64,000 bases of DNA from Oxyruncus cristatus. Its lineage: Eukaryota > Chordata > Aves > Passeriformes > Cotingidae. The translations under genes and the position numbers were made by a program. Below are positions 36,121-47,650 of the stretch, one piece after another. How positions within the stretch are numbered: the first letter of the stretch is position 1; the number at the start of each line of letters is the position of its first letter. Location of the stretch: the NCBI GenBank assembly GCA_013399855.1, contig VXAY01004360.1:1321644-1385643 (forward strand), read 5' to 3'. The notes below the pieces were generated by a model. It saw nothing but the letters and a program-made list of their open reading frames with translations. It ran no database searches and was not told the origin of the DNA.

Positions 36121-37630
36121 AGACTAATAATCTTGTAGTTTGAAGAATGCTAACCGAGCTTCAAAGGGTGTTTTCTCTCTGAAATTTCTTCATCTAATAC
36201 TGTATTTATTCATTACATCTCAAGGCCAGGAGGGCCTAACTGATTATTGACCCTGTCTCCTGTTCAGGGGTCCATTATATTTTATCCAGCTGTCATACAG
36301 GGCAGTGACTGGTATTTGGCCAAAGCAGGTAGTCCAGAGAGATGTTCAGTTTTGACAGTGACATTGGCTGTTGCTATTTGTAAGTGCTCTTGGTTAAGTA
36401 CTCAAGTGAAACAAAATGCCTCTGTTAAAGTGATTGGATCAAAGCTGCTGCTATAAGCACTTAAAAGCATTGAAAAGAGTGGTTTCAAGGGATCTCTGGA
36501 GGTTTCTCATCCAACTTTTGCTTCAACCTCAAATCTAGATCATTGCTCAGGATCTTTTCTAGAAACTTGGCCTATTTCAATATACTCATTCTGAATCTAC
36601 CTGTGCTGCCAAGTAAAAAATTTCTTGGGAAATTTTATATCAGATCCATTACAAAATCTAAGTGTATTGCATCCACACAGTTGTTATTGCCAACCTACCT
36701 TGTCAAATAATGAAAAGCTGCTGACTGCAGCTTTTGATATGTTTTTATTCGGTAAATAAAGTCTTTTTTCAGTAAGGAAACCTTCTCTAAATTATTGTCA
36801 TAAACTCTTTCATCTAAGAGTCTCTAAGTTGTTTGGGGCACTGACGTGAGCTTTTGCATGAAACTTGCCATGAACAGATCCAAATCAAGCCTACTTTGTG
36901 GATGAGGTCTCCTTTGCTGCCTCAGTTGTGAACCTTAGCACCTCTGGCTCGTGCCTGGAAACGAAAACGTGTAAATACCTTACACTTACGCTGCTTCCAG
37001 CAGAGCCAGGTCCAGGCATTTCTGAAACACTAGTGCAATGCTGCTTGTAGGCCACCTCTGAGAGCTGCAGGTAGCAGCTGCTTGATCAACAGGGATTTGA
37101 GGCAAATGGAGGAAGCTGTGGCAGCAAACACTGAGCCAATGTAATTGCACTTCTTTCGGTCTCATGGGAATGTAATAACTCCTTGAAGTAAAATGACTGT
37201 GTTTAAGGTTTCATCAGAACAGCCTTAGTGCAAAGCTTAGTATAGTCCTCTCCATACCACACTTTTTCTGTTCAAAGAGGAGTAAGGTGGCCTGAACAAG
37301 GCTTTAAATCTCTGTTTCAGTTCTTGGTCTCCGAGACAGATTTTGTATCTTCATGTATAACTGCCTTTTTGACAGATTTCAGAAGCAAGTACTGTAATTT
37401 TCTAGCTGGCAAGAAAAAAAATAATTTCAAGGATTTTTGAATTTTTACTGTTGCTGATGATCAGCTTGCTGCAGATGTGCTAAGTGATGGGCTGCTGCTA
37501 TAGCCAAGCTGACATAATAGCTATTGCTGCTAAGTCTGCTCCCTCCCCTTCCTGTCCTTGGTCTCCTGCTAGTGCTCCTCTGACACCAGAGTGAGCCAGT
37601 TTACAGAGCTCAAACAAAAAGAAAAAAAAA
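36121..37630. other. Unannotated sequence
   Basis: About 1.5 kb without a recognised gene or repeat. A slightly GC-richer patch lies at 36895-37120. The frame at 36247-36456 has no recognisable domain. Confidence 0.55.
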
Positions 37631-37661
37631 AAGCTGTTTTTGTTTGTTGTGTTTGTTGTTG

Positions 37662-37665
<4 letters not shown>

Positions 37666-37700
<35 letters not shown>

Positions 37701-37744
37701 TGGTTTGTTTTTTTTTTTTTTTGAATGTGTCTTTATTCTTTCCA
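37666..37744 (+). repeat. (TG)17 and T15 simple repeat, left copy
   Basis: (TG)17, then gtggtttg, T15 and gaatgtgtctttattctttcca up to the N gap. The same sequence recurs to the right of the gap with (TG)15 and T14. The 66-95 codon frames over it are cysteine/valine/phenylalanine artefacts. Confidence 0.95.
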
Positions 37745-37771
37745 NNNNNNNNNNNNNNNNNNNNNNNNNNN
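37745..37771. other. Assembly gap, 27 N
   Basis: Twenty-seven undetermined bases between two near-identical copies of a simple repeat. Since the two flanks overlap in sequence, the gap probably has no real content, and the two contig ends should be merged. Confidence 0.98.
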
Positions 37772-37782
37772 TTTTTGTTTTT

Positions 37783-37786
<4 letters not shown>

Positions 37787-37817
<31 letters not shown>

Positions 37818-37860
37818 TGGTTTGTTTTTTTTTTTTTTGAATGTGTCTTTATTCTTTCCA
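37787..37860 (+). repeat. (TG)15 and T14 simple repeat, right copy
   Basis: A repeat of the sequence left of the gap, identical apart from two fewer TG units and one fewer T. Differences limited to homopolymer and dinucleotide length are those expected from polymerase or base-calling slippage at one locus read twice. Confidence 0.95.
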
Positions 37861-40800
37861 CTGATTTGCTTCCCTTAATTGTGAACTGGCCAGGACTTCA
37901 GTTTCAGAATAATTTTGGATTATTGATGTAAATGTGCTGTATAAAGTGAAATTGTCAAGTCCAGCTCTTCCCTGTTTGTGCTCCTGCTGTATCTCACACC
38001 ACCTGTGTTGGGAGACAGATCTCAGTGCTGACTTGGAGGAAAATCGTCTCCCCACACCCTAATTTTTCTTCAGGTTAGTTTTGAGATGCTTTCTTGATAT
38101 GGCTTATTACATAGCTGTGCAAATACTAGGAGCAGGGGATGGAACTTCCTTTAGCTGGTAATTTCCACTTGTGTTGACTGAGAGGGAATGCGGAAAGGCT
38201 ACTTCAGCTATGCCCTTGTAAAACTGGACCCATTTCACTGACACTGAATCATTTACTCTGTATTTCCATTGAAAGTAAATTAGGACAGAATACAGACCAA
38301 TGGAAAGAAAATATATTGGATGAAAAGAGAGTGAAGTGTGGAAAAACCAGATTGTGATACTCTTCAGAAGTTTTTTTGCTTTCAGGGAAATGGAGTTTGA
38401 CTTGAATAAGGAAAATACTCTAAAACATTCCTGCATTTTATGTTAGTTACTTTTTTTCTAGGTGAAGATGCACTTTAGGATGGCACATCAAAGAGCAAAT
38501 ACACTATCGAGAGTCGAATATCCCATTAAGAAAATGCATCCTTCTGACTTTGTTTGCTTTCTTCTGCCCACTGCACTGAGCCAGACTGCAGGGATCAGCA
38601 TGCTACCAATAGCTGCCTTGTTCTCATAAACACACAAAGCCCCAAAAAGAGACTGAGCAAATATTTCCTATACTAAGTGTGAAACTCCCAGCCCTTGCTG
38701 CCTCCTTTCAGCTGAATTTTGCTCTATAATTACTAAGCTGAGTGTAGGAAATACAGGCTGTGTTTGTCAGCAGTTTTTTCTAGTGGCCTTACCAGAGTTG
38801 TCCTTGGTAGGCATTTCTACAGTTACTCCTAAGCCAGTGTGTGGCTTGGTTAGGCTAGGCTTCAAAGCTCTCATTACTGTTAAAAGTGACCTGAACTAAA
38901 AAGGAAAATATTTGTAACTTGTCAAATCCCACCTGTTGAAGAGGCAGTTATATTATAATCATTCTTCTTATAATTCTAATTGTAATACCTCTCTGATGTG
39001 TTTTTTAAAAAAATAATAAAAAATAATCTTGCCATGTTTTTCAAGGAATGTTTTTTTGCTTTAATACTCCTTTATTTGTATGTTCATATGGTGCAAAAGA
39101 ACTAGTCCAGCCTTGTACAACATGAGGCTAATGTATCACTTGAGTTGTGAAAGTTCTGCCTGTGATTTGCACATAGGGAGGGATTTCAAGCAGTGACCGT
39201 ACTGTTCCTCTCCTTGAGGCTTTCCAATAAAACTCCCCATTCTAATGCTCTCAATAAAAGACATATATCATTAGTTCTAAATGTTCTGTATATGCTGGTT
39301 TTAAACAATCATAGCTATCTTTCTTCCTTGCTGCTGAGGATGAAACAGTATATTTATAAATTGGTATTTTCTCTCTAGTTAGGAGATCTTGTGAGAACTT
39401 TGTCTCAATGTTGTCTCCTTGTTGGATTGCTTAGGCCCACATTTAGAGCCACCTTGGTAATACAATGTTTAGGTCTCCCCCTCCTCCAGGACTGATATGT
39501 CTATTCTTCTGAGCATAACAGCTAAAATAATTAAGAAAATCTAGGTGAACTAGAGACCCCTTATTATCTGAGTAAGATAGGAGGGTTATGAGAAGCAGGA
39601 TAGCCCTGCCAGCCTGGTGCTCCATCCATTTTCAAGTAGGAGATTTAACCTTGCACTACTGTGCCTCATTCAGCCTTAGGATTTAAAACCTTTGATTTCA
39701 AACTAAGAAGGAGTGTGTCATAATAACATAACATTAAATGTTGGACAAATAAGCTGGAAGAAATCAGTGTTTGATATCACAAAGGTACTTGTTTAAATCA
39801 AAATATATCCAACAGCTACACTGATACAGGGCAGAGATGGCAGCAGTGGTCTGCAAAAACTCTTTTGGCGGTGTGTAACATTGATAACAATTTTGTGGTT
39901 TAGGTAACCTGTAAGATTTAGTAAAGAAGGGGATGCTCTGCTGTGGTACACATCACTTGTAGCAGACAAGTCATGTCAGATCAGCATGTGGCTTGGAGCT
40001 GCAGTTGCCACTACCACAGCTGTGCTGGGGAGGGCAAAGCTCAGGTGGGCAGATAAAATCCTGCAGAACAGTTAGTAGGATGCTCAGCAGCAGAACCAAG
40101 ACGGATTCCTTAATTGTCCATGAAGAACAGGTGAGCATGCCTGGAGTTGAGATGTTTACTCCTTGAGCCTTATAGATGACTTTACCAGGATGTGATTGAA
40201 GCATTTCAAAGGGGACTTATAAAGCAGTAAAAATCAGGATGCTGCATGTGGCACTCAGTGTTGCTGTATCCATTAAAAAGAATCTAAGGATAAAGAAACC
40301 TACAGAAGTCTAGAGAAAGGCAAAACCTAAAAACTGGTGGGAGATAAATCTGTTGTCTTAATTATTTTTATGTTTTAGCACCTCACAACCCTTAAGGTTG
40401 GTTGTTTACACATGTCATTACAACCTGTCATTGTGGGATGAGGGTTGTGCTGCCATCATCACCAGAGAAGGGAGTTAGGGTGCAAAAAGACTGTATAGTA
40501 TGCACATGGCTATTGAAGAGTCCCATGGCAGACCACATAACTTACTACAGTGTTCTCCAACAGCCCCCACCATGGCCAGTCTCCCTTAGCTTTTCAGTTT
40601 TTTACATGCTTTTTTAACAAATTTATTTTCTTGTGGGAGCACAGAGGATGGGCTCATGACCCTCTAGAGCTGCAAGGTCAGAGCTTCTTTCTTGAAAAGC
40701 TGATGGCAGGGTAGTTTTCATGGACTATGTAACATAGGGTTGGGAAGACATTTTGGGGCATCTCAAACATAATGAGAAAGGCCAGTTCATGTGATGAGGT

Positions 40801-42567
40801 GACTTGTGAGGGCAGCACAAAACCTACTGAGATTTGTTGAGTTTAAAGAAGATTTTGTTTCTTGTGCTTTGCTACCTGCTGACACAATGGGGAGGTTATT
40901 ACAACTGCTGCAGAACAGATAGCTAAAGATTAGTCTGGCGGTCAAGGGCACCAGCAAAAGCAATTATTCATGAACTCACCTTACTGTTCCTTCTGACAGC
41001 TGGGAAATAAGTGTCTAGTAAAAATACAGAGTTGTTACCTTCTCTAAATCTCTTTCCATATTTCCTTGCTGTATGTGGACACTCTGACAGTTCTGTTCAT
41101 GAGTTAATTTTTTGAGCTTTTGTTGCTTTTTTTAGGTTACAGACCATCTTTGTGGAATCCTGGGATGAACAGTTTGTGTTATATTTCCATGCTGAAGGTA
41201 CTGGCACAGTTTTCCACAGCAGTTACTGGAAAATATGAGCGACAGTGTCTTATGTCCAAGTTCCCTTGGAATTCTGTTATCAGAACTGGACTAAGGAACA
41301 GCAAGAAATACATGCATATCATTCCCTAATGTCTTTAGAAAGGACACCTGATGGACTTATCAGCAAAGCCAAGTCATGCCAGCTCTGAGCAAATTGTAAA
41401 TGAAGGCATGGAGAAAACTGCATTTTTCACTGTTGCAGATAGCAAGGTCCATTCTGATTCCCACTGGTCTTTCTTTAAGAGATGTTCAGCTATCTCACCA
41501 CTTCATAAGCCACTCAGTAGCGCAATTAAATGCTGAAGCAGTAGCAGATGCGTGATGCACCTGGATCAAGCTTATTACATTTAGCACTGCTTGTCTTCAG
41601 GTTTGTGATTGCTCTCAGTCCTGGTTTGAGCTTCTAGAAATTGCTGCATCAGAAATGGTTGTTGAGGGAAATAAAAGGAAAAAAAAATATGTGAGCAGGC
41701 CAGGAGCTTGAAATGCATTTATTGCTGCTTGCCAGAGGGGGCATAGACATCATGTAAGTCCAAAACTGAACTTGCACCTTTGAGATTTGGGCAGTGCCCA
41801 GCAGTTCTCTATCTGTAGGAGTTGTAACAATAAAAAAAATTAATTCTCTTACAGAATTGTGTGTAGACAAATCCCTAGTTTGCTAAAATTTTGATGTAGT
41901 GGCAAACAGCAGATGACAGTGCAGCTGATACTTTTCTGGCTCACTAACTCCTCTTGGACTTCCCATCCCCTCACAATATGTTCCTCACTATCTGCTTCTC
42001 TCAGTCCTTATTTGCTCACTCTTTGTTAGCACCAAAATACTGCCCAGCTCTAAAACACTGAAGGGCCAAGGTTAAAATACAGATGCCTGAAGACTGGAGT
42101 GCCAGGGGATCTAGGACCTAGAGGTTGCAGAAATGCTAGATTCCCACACCTAACTGGGGACTCAGGGACAGATTTAAAGGCCACATGCAACTGTTCAGGC
42201 TCTCCTAAAAGGAACTAAGGGTGCTAGTTGAAGTTGGGCACTAAATATTTTGTGAAATGTGGGCCATGCCTTGGTGCTTGGATGATCTGAAAATTTAAGT
42301 CCCATTGATTCTGAGTGGTGGAGAACATCATGTGTCACTTGTGTGTTCTGGAAAATGGTTCTTGTAGACTATTTTTTTCAGGCACCCATTTCTAAAATCT
42401 CAAGCTGGAGTTGTTTAAGGTTGTTCTTTAGGCACTGTTCAGATCACAGTTTGAGCAACGATTAAAATAAAGCAGCTTTTTAAGTGATTTTTTAAAGGTA
42501 AGAGTTTTAGATATTATTACATTGTTCAGTTGTTTCAAGAACAACAGAACATTAGTTTGGGTAGGGA
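37861..42567. other. Unannotated AT-rich sequence
   Basis: No gene is recognised. It contains a candidate exon at 41136-41197. CAG|gtgagc at 40129-40137 is a strong isolated donor with only a short open stretch before it. The remaining open frames are short, overlap on both strands and show no domain. Confidence 0.55.
41136..41197 (+). other. Candidate small exon, 62 bases
   Basis: Seen: gagcttttgttgcttttttt ag ends at 41135, an excellent acceptor, and GAAG|gtactg follows 41197. In the frame with phase 1 at each end the 20 codons read LQTIFVESWDEQFVLYFHAE, a hydrophobic/acidic alternation that resembles real protein more than most frames here. The frame stays open to about 41240 if the donor is not used. 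This frame is shorter than 60 codons; the longer frame across the site (41120-41329) is another phase. Not recognised. Confidence 0.2.
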
Positions 42568-42721
42568 TTTTTTGTTTGTTTTTGGTTGGTTGTTGGTTTT
42601 TTTTTTGTTGTTTAGTTGGGGTTTTTTTGAGTTTTTTTGGTGGGTTTTTTTTTGGTTTTGTTGGTTTTGGTTTGGGGTTTTTTTGTTTGTTTGTTTGTGG
42701 GGTTTTTGTGGGGTTTTTTTG
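42568..42721 (+). repeat. G/T-only tract, 154 nt
   Basis: No C and only two A (42614, 42630) in 154 bases, and the last 91 are pure G/T. It contains repeated G3-G4 runs separated by T-rich loops, so the + strand could fold into G-quadruplexes. It ends in a T-run and tctccccag, which looks like a splice acceptor at 42740. The frames over it on both strands (42522-42885) are low complexity and not genes. Confidence 0.9.
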
Positions 42722-45439
42722 CTTTTTTTTTTTCTCCCCAGCAGTCGGTCCCCTTTGCCTTCATTGTCCAAAAGTAAATGGGTGCAGAAATTTTCAGATG
42801 AAAGTTTATGATACATACGAATCCCGGTGATGGATTTTTGTTTTCCTCTGTGAAGTCTACATAATGGGAGGTGTCTTCTTATCATTGAGTAAGATCATTG
42901 AATGATTTAATGGGGGGGTTAAATGAAAAGTAAGAGTTTTCATACTGGTGTGATGTAAATCCTGCATCCAATTAAAGCCTCAAAGCATTTTTTAAAAGCT
43001 GTATAAAAGGTGAATCATTTCTGTAAACAGCCCTTAAAGTGAAAACCCAACACCTTTGCTGTGGGAGAAGCAATACGATCTCGAATACCTCTGCAAACAA
43101 AGAGTCCCTTTCCTTCTGCGAGCTGCTCTCTTTTTTTCAGCAGCTCAGCATGGGGTGCCAGAAAAATCATTAATGGGCCCATCTTGCACTTCTGGCTTTT
43201 CCACACCTGCGTATCACGATCTCTGCTGTAACTTTATGGACCGTGAGGAGGCAGGTTTGACGCCATGAAAGACAGGCTCAGCTAACAGCTGCAGGATGGG
43301 CAGAAAGCCAGACAGTAAAATGTAAAGAGGAGGAAGGAGAGGGATGACCTTTGAAGTTTACAAAAAAAAAGCATGACTTTGACCACTTCCTTTTTTAATT
43401 AGCTGTCTCAGGTACATTGAGCTACCAGTTTGAGTGGAAACTTGTGGGGGTTTGTTGGAAATGCTGAAGGTGACACTTTAAGGGTTTAATCTCAATGTGA
43501 CTTATGTTTTTAACCTTTTTGTTGTTTATTTGGGGTGGGGTTTTTTCTTTGTTTTTTGTTTGTTTGCTGTTTTGGGGGTTTTTTTGTTAACTTTAACACC
43601 CTTCCCCACACTCAGGGAAAAGAGCCTTTTCTGTTTGGGAACACCTGAACTGAACAAATAAAATCTGTATCTTGCAAGTGTGAAAAACCACATTAAAGCT
43701 ATGTTGAAAGGTAGAATTTTGATCCCATTCTAGCCAGGAAATTGATGATTACCACTCCCATAGCAACCAGGACATATCTCCAGGACATAAAGGTTGAATT
43801 TTTTTATATATGTATGTAAGTGTTAACTTTTGGTCAATGTCCATGCTAGCACCAGGAGGTTGCTTTTGATTTGTTTTACTGTAGCTGAAAGCCGAACTGG
43901 AGGAGCCCTGTAGAGGCATTGCAGTTGCTGCAGGAACCAAACTTTCCTGTGCCCTCCATAGGCCAAAAGTTAAGTCCCTATTATGTCCCTACTCCTGCCC
44001 GTGCATGTTAAAGCATATTCAAGGAGAAACTGCAAACTGTTGTCATCCATGTAGGAACTATACACATTTAATTTACGAGACTACAAATTAAGAGTAAGTA
44101 TCTTGATGTTAATAATCTATGTTAGGGTCAGATGCTTATACGTGGAAGTGTTTTTTCCTAAGACATACTTTTGTGACTGAAAAGGCTTACCCTTAAAAAG
44201 GCTCTATTTGTGCCTGCAGAGCGATATGTAATTATTGATATTAAAACAAGTGTTTCTTGTAAGGAGGATTCAAATTATTTGCATGTTCTTGCAATGCAAT
44301 GATAGTGATACTTCAGAGTAGGTATTACAAGACTTAAATACTCAAAACATTTTCCATTGCTCTTCCTGCAAATTTGGCAAAGGCATTCTCCAAATGGAAG
44401 GCTGCCTCAGAAAATTAGTTTGGAAATTTACCAGAGATAAAAAAATCCTTCAGACTGAAAGAGGAAAAAATCAACATAATTTCCTCTGTCCTGCTGTAAA
44501 GTGCAGAGTGATCTCACAGTAAAGTCCCAGGGTGCAGTATCAATGATGTGAGACTTCACTGTGATTTGTAACTGCAACAGGCCTGAGTCTGTTCTCTGCT
44601 TGAAAGAAAAAAAAAAGGAAAGAAAAAGTAACATTAGATATTAGTATAAATCCACCAAATTCAGGTGGGAATTCAGCTTTTTACAGAAGTTGAATCTGGT
44701 CTAGTGTGCCAGTGTGTTTTAGAAGCTTCAAAAAAGAGGCAAAATGGGGCACCAAACTGTGTATTATGTTATAGACAGGTGATTTGAATAAATAAAAAAA
44801 ACTTCTTGGAGTAATTATTCTCTTTTAAGCAGAAAAATAAAAAGAATGTTTAGACTCTGGTTGATAAGCTGTAGTTGAAATATATAATTTTATATATCAT
44901 AACATTTATTTAAACTGGTCTAAGCTATTATTTAATTTATTTTTACAGAGTCTGTTTTTAGTATTCTAGTACAATACATTTGTCTGTCATTCCTCGGTGT
45001 TTTTTCTGCCTCTGGACACAAGACTTAAGAGAAAAGCATACTAGAGAGCATGCAGACAGATGGTTCCCTATAGGTGAAACACCTTCCACTGTAGGAGTGT
45101 TGATTTTATTTTTTAAGATCAGGTACTGTAGATAGACTTCATGGTGTTTTCATAAGTAATTTCTGTAGACTAAAGGCCTTAAAAAATCTGTCTAGTATTT
45201 ATGGCTTGTTGCACTCTTTACTTAGTTAAGAGTAAGACAAAAATTGTTTTCCAATATCTTATGACAAGATATTATGAACACATAACAGCTTTTTGTAGAG
45301 GATGGTAAAATACAGGTGAATTGACAGCACAGGACATAAGCCTTTTGTTTTATTTTTATGAAAACCTTGTCAAAACTTGCACGTTTTTTGAAGGGTTTGG
45401 TTCTTGGGAAATACTATTAACTGCAAAAGTTTTAGACTT
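42722..45439. other. Unannotated sequence
   Basis: No gene is recognised. A second G/T-rich tract lies at 43517-43588. The stretch 43020-43290 is complex, slightly CpG-bearing and E-box-containing (cagctg near 43289) and could be a regulatory block. AT-rich DNA with tatata-type runs lies at 44880-44945. Confidence 0.5.
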
Positions 45440-46290
45440 ATTTGATTATTAGAACTAAAGACCTGGAAAGTTCTTGTCTTCTAAAGAAAAGACAATCTAA
45501 TCCACTTGCCTGCCCAGTGCAGCCCCAGATAATATAGACTCTATCTTTGATAAATATTTATCTACCTTTTCCTCAGGGACCCACTCTCCTTGTCAAACTC
45601 AGTCCAGAGCCTCCCCTTTCCTTACCATAAAAATATATTTCTCAACCTGGAACTTTAAGCTTCTTCCTGCAACTAAAACCCATTCCCTTCCCCCCCCCCC
45701 CATTTCCCCCCAATAACTAAATGAAAAGAAAAACCCCTATCAATTCCTTTCCACAGGTTTGCAGATCACAGTGTGTTCAGTCTTGTCTTTTTAAGCTAAC
45801 AAACACCATTTGAATTAACAGCATTTCCTAAATCTCTGTTCACCTTCATTGTTCTCTTCAGCTGTTCTGTGTCCCTCTTGAAGCATCTCACACACAGCTG
45901 GATGCAGTACTCTCTTGAAGATGTAACACAGCATATAATTGAATTATTATGTGTTGTGATTTCCAGCCTGGACTTAACGCTCCTAGTTCCTCTTGCAGTG
46001 TTTTGGATTTGCTAAGCTTGCAATCCTCCAGCTTTCACCTCAGTCTCTAACCAGCTGCTTTGCAGCCTTTCTTCATGTGGTGCATTATTCCCGCCTGTGT
46101 GCAGTCTTGCATTTGTCTGTGCTGCATAGCCCACTGCTGCTTCAGACCTCACTTTCTATTTGTGCAAATCACTTTGTACTCTAATCCCAGCTTCCTGGTA
46201 GTCTATTCCCACTTGGTGTCATCCACAGGTTTAATAAAATCATTCACTTCTCTGTCACTGCATGATGTATTATGGACTCTAAGATAATAC
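45440..46290 (-). mobile_element. CR1 LINE, antisense, heavily decayed
   Basis: Running left to right on the + strand, several blocks match the reverse complement of CR1/L3-type LINE ORF2 and 3' end in the right order. They are ccttaccataaaaatatatt at about 45622, cattcccttc at 45681, the block around 45895-45930 (ctggatgcagtactct), the block around 46108-46130 (cttgcatttgtctgtgct), and the block at 46186-46235 (ttggtgtcatccacaggttt). A C12 run interrupts it at 45690-45701. No reverse transcriptase frame survives; the 63- and 75-codon frames here are shadows. Divergence makes it much older than the copy at 7728. The outer limits are approximate. Confidence 0.7.
45690..45701. repeat. Poly-C run (C12)
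   Basis: Twelve consecutive C inside the decayed CR1, followed by atttcccccc. Probably a slippage expansion within the repeat. Confidence 0.9.
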
Positions 46291-46871
46291 AGGAGGAATA
46301 TAAATAGAGTTTTTCAAAAGGATTAAAGCTGTGTCTAGTGGTTCTAATAGTAGTCCTTGGAATACTAAATCAGAAGCCTAAATGACGAAGCAAATAGATG
46401 TACAAGGACTCATGGTCTGGAAAAGAAAAGGAGTTGTGAAATAATAGGATGAAAAGAAACAAGATGTGTCTTCCTGGTAGAAATATAGCCCCATTTCCCA
46501 ATAATGTAGTAGGATGTCTAGTGACAGAACTAAACATTGAATTGGAGATCACAGAAATAATTCTTCTGATGAGGCTAGGCTCAGTTTTCCCACGTGTCTT
46601 TGTTTCAGGTGATTTATGAATGTCACCAGAGTAGTCTAACCCCTGCCACAGTTCTCCTCCTTACATGGCGTTAGAGATTGGATGATGGCTCTCTTGCCAT
46701 TACTAGCTGTCTGCCTTTTTTTGTACTGATATAAAAGAGAATCTCTGTAAGCCACCACCAGCTGAACCATGACTGAAGTTGTGACTCATTTTCTGCGCTC
46801 AGGAAAGTAGACCTGAGTTCTGTGATGGCTGGATCAGAGAGATTACTTTTCATAGAGGGCTCTAGAAATAC
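46291..46871. other. Unannotated sequence
   Basis: No gene or repeat is recognised between the decayed CR1 and the poly-T tract. Both-strand open frames are short and featureless. Confidence 0.55.
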
Positions 46872-46925
46872 TTTTTTTTTTTTTTTTTTTTTTTTGGTAC
46901 GTTGCAGCCCAAGCAACGCGGGGGT
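46872..46925 (-). repeat. T24 tract beside a CpG-bearing hairpin
   Basis: Twenty-four T (46872-46895) are followed by a GC-rich stretch with three CpG and a 6-bp hairpin (cgttgc 46900-46905, gcaacg 46913-46918, 7-base loop). On the - strand this reads as a GC-rich end followed by A24, the look of a poly-A-tailed retrocopy 3' end. Poly-A-tailed retrocopies are scarce in birds because CR1 does not use poly-A. The parent transcript is not recognised. Confidence 0.35.
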
Positions 46926-47378
46926 CACTAAGTCCTACAAGTTAAGGAGAGAGCAGGTTTGTTTGGGTTTGGGGACTGTCCAGGAACTCCAGTGAGTCAT
47001 GGAGATATGGGGGCAGAAAAAAGGTAAAACTTCACATCAGCACTGAATGAGTGCTGTAGTGGACTGTAAGCCACCATGATGTTTCACAGCACAATGCTTC
47101 TGAATGAGCCTTCACATGGGTTCTTCTTTTTAAAACTTGAACTGTTACCAATTATTTTCTGTAGGTAAGAATGGTGAGGCCTCATTGGAGGAAGGTGGAA
47201 TATTTCACACTGAAACAGTTGGCAGCCTGCAATTCCTGTTTGTCCTAAAAAGCTGAAGCTTTCTGGGCCCTCTGAATTGCAGAGAAGACCTGAAGAGCCT
47301 TGGAAGGAGATGAATTCTGCCAGAAAATCTTCACAACATCTTTCTGTTATCCATGCTCTCTCCTCCCTCACCTCCCAG
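46926..47378. other. Unannotated sequence
   Basis: No gene is recognised. The 142-codon - strand frame at 47084-47512 covers this stretch but its middle is made by the A/C tract next door, so it is not credible as a gene. Confidence 0.55.
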
Positions 47379-47450
47379 CCCAACAAAAAACCCCCCAAAA
47401 ACCAAACCAAACAAACAAACAAACAAAACCAAACAACAACAACAAAAACA
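47379..47450 (-). repeat. Pure A/C tract, 72 nt
   Basis: Only A and C from 47379 to 47450, with aaac and aac units. It is the complement of the G/T tracts elsewhere and the only one in this orientation. The low-complexity open frames over it (47084-47613) are artefacts. Confidence 0.9.
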
Positions 47451-47650
47451 GAAAACAAAAAGCAGGGTTTATTTGAACTCTTGTAATTAGATCTGTCTGG
47501 GAGAACAACCAAAGTGTCAAGGTTTCAAAGGGAAAATCAGAAAAGTCAAGAGCAAGTAGAGACTTGAAGGGGTAAAAGGGAAGTCGAAAAAAAGAAAAGC
47601 TGGCCTTTATCATGGTAATAGTAATGAAGCCAAGCTGAAAAAGCCCAGAC

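Noticed and set aside
37591..37931. Three overlapping frames containing unknown residues
   Set aside because: Encoded by the TG and T simple repeats and the N gap.
42522..42885. 93-, 102- and 116-codon frames on opposite strands
   Set aside because: Low-complexity translation of the G/T tract.
47084..47613. 142- and 81-codon - strand frames with a hydrophobic segment
   Set aside because: The hydrophobic part is the complement of the A/C tract; no domain.
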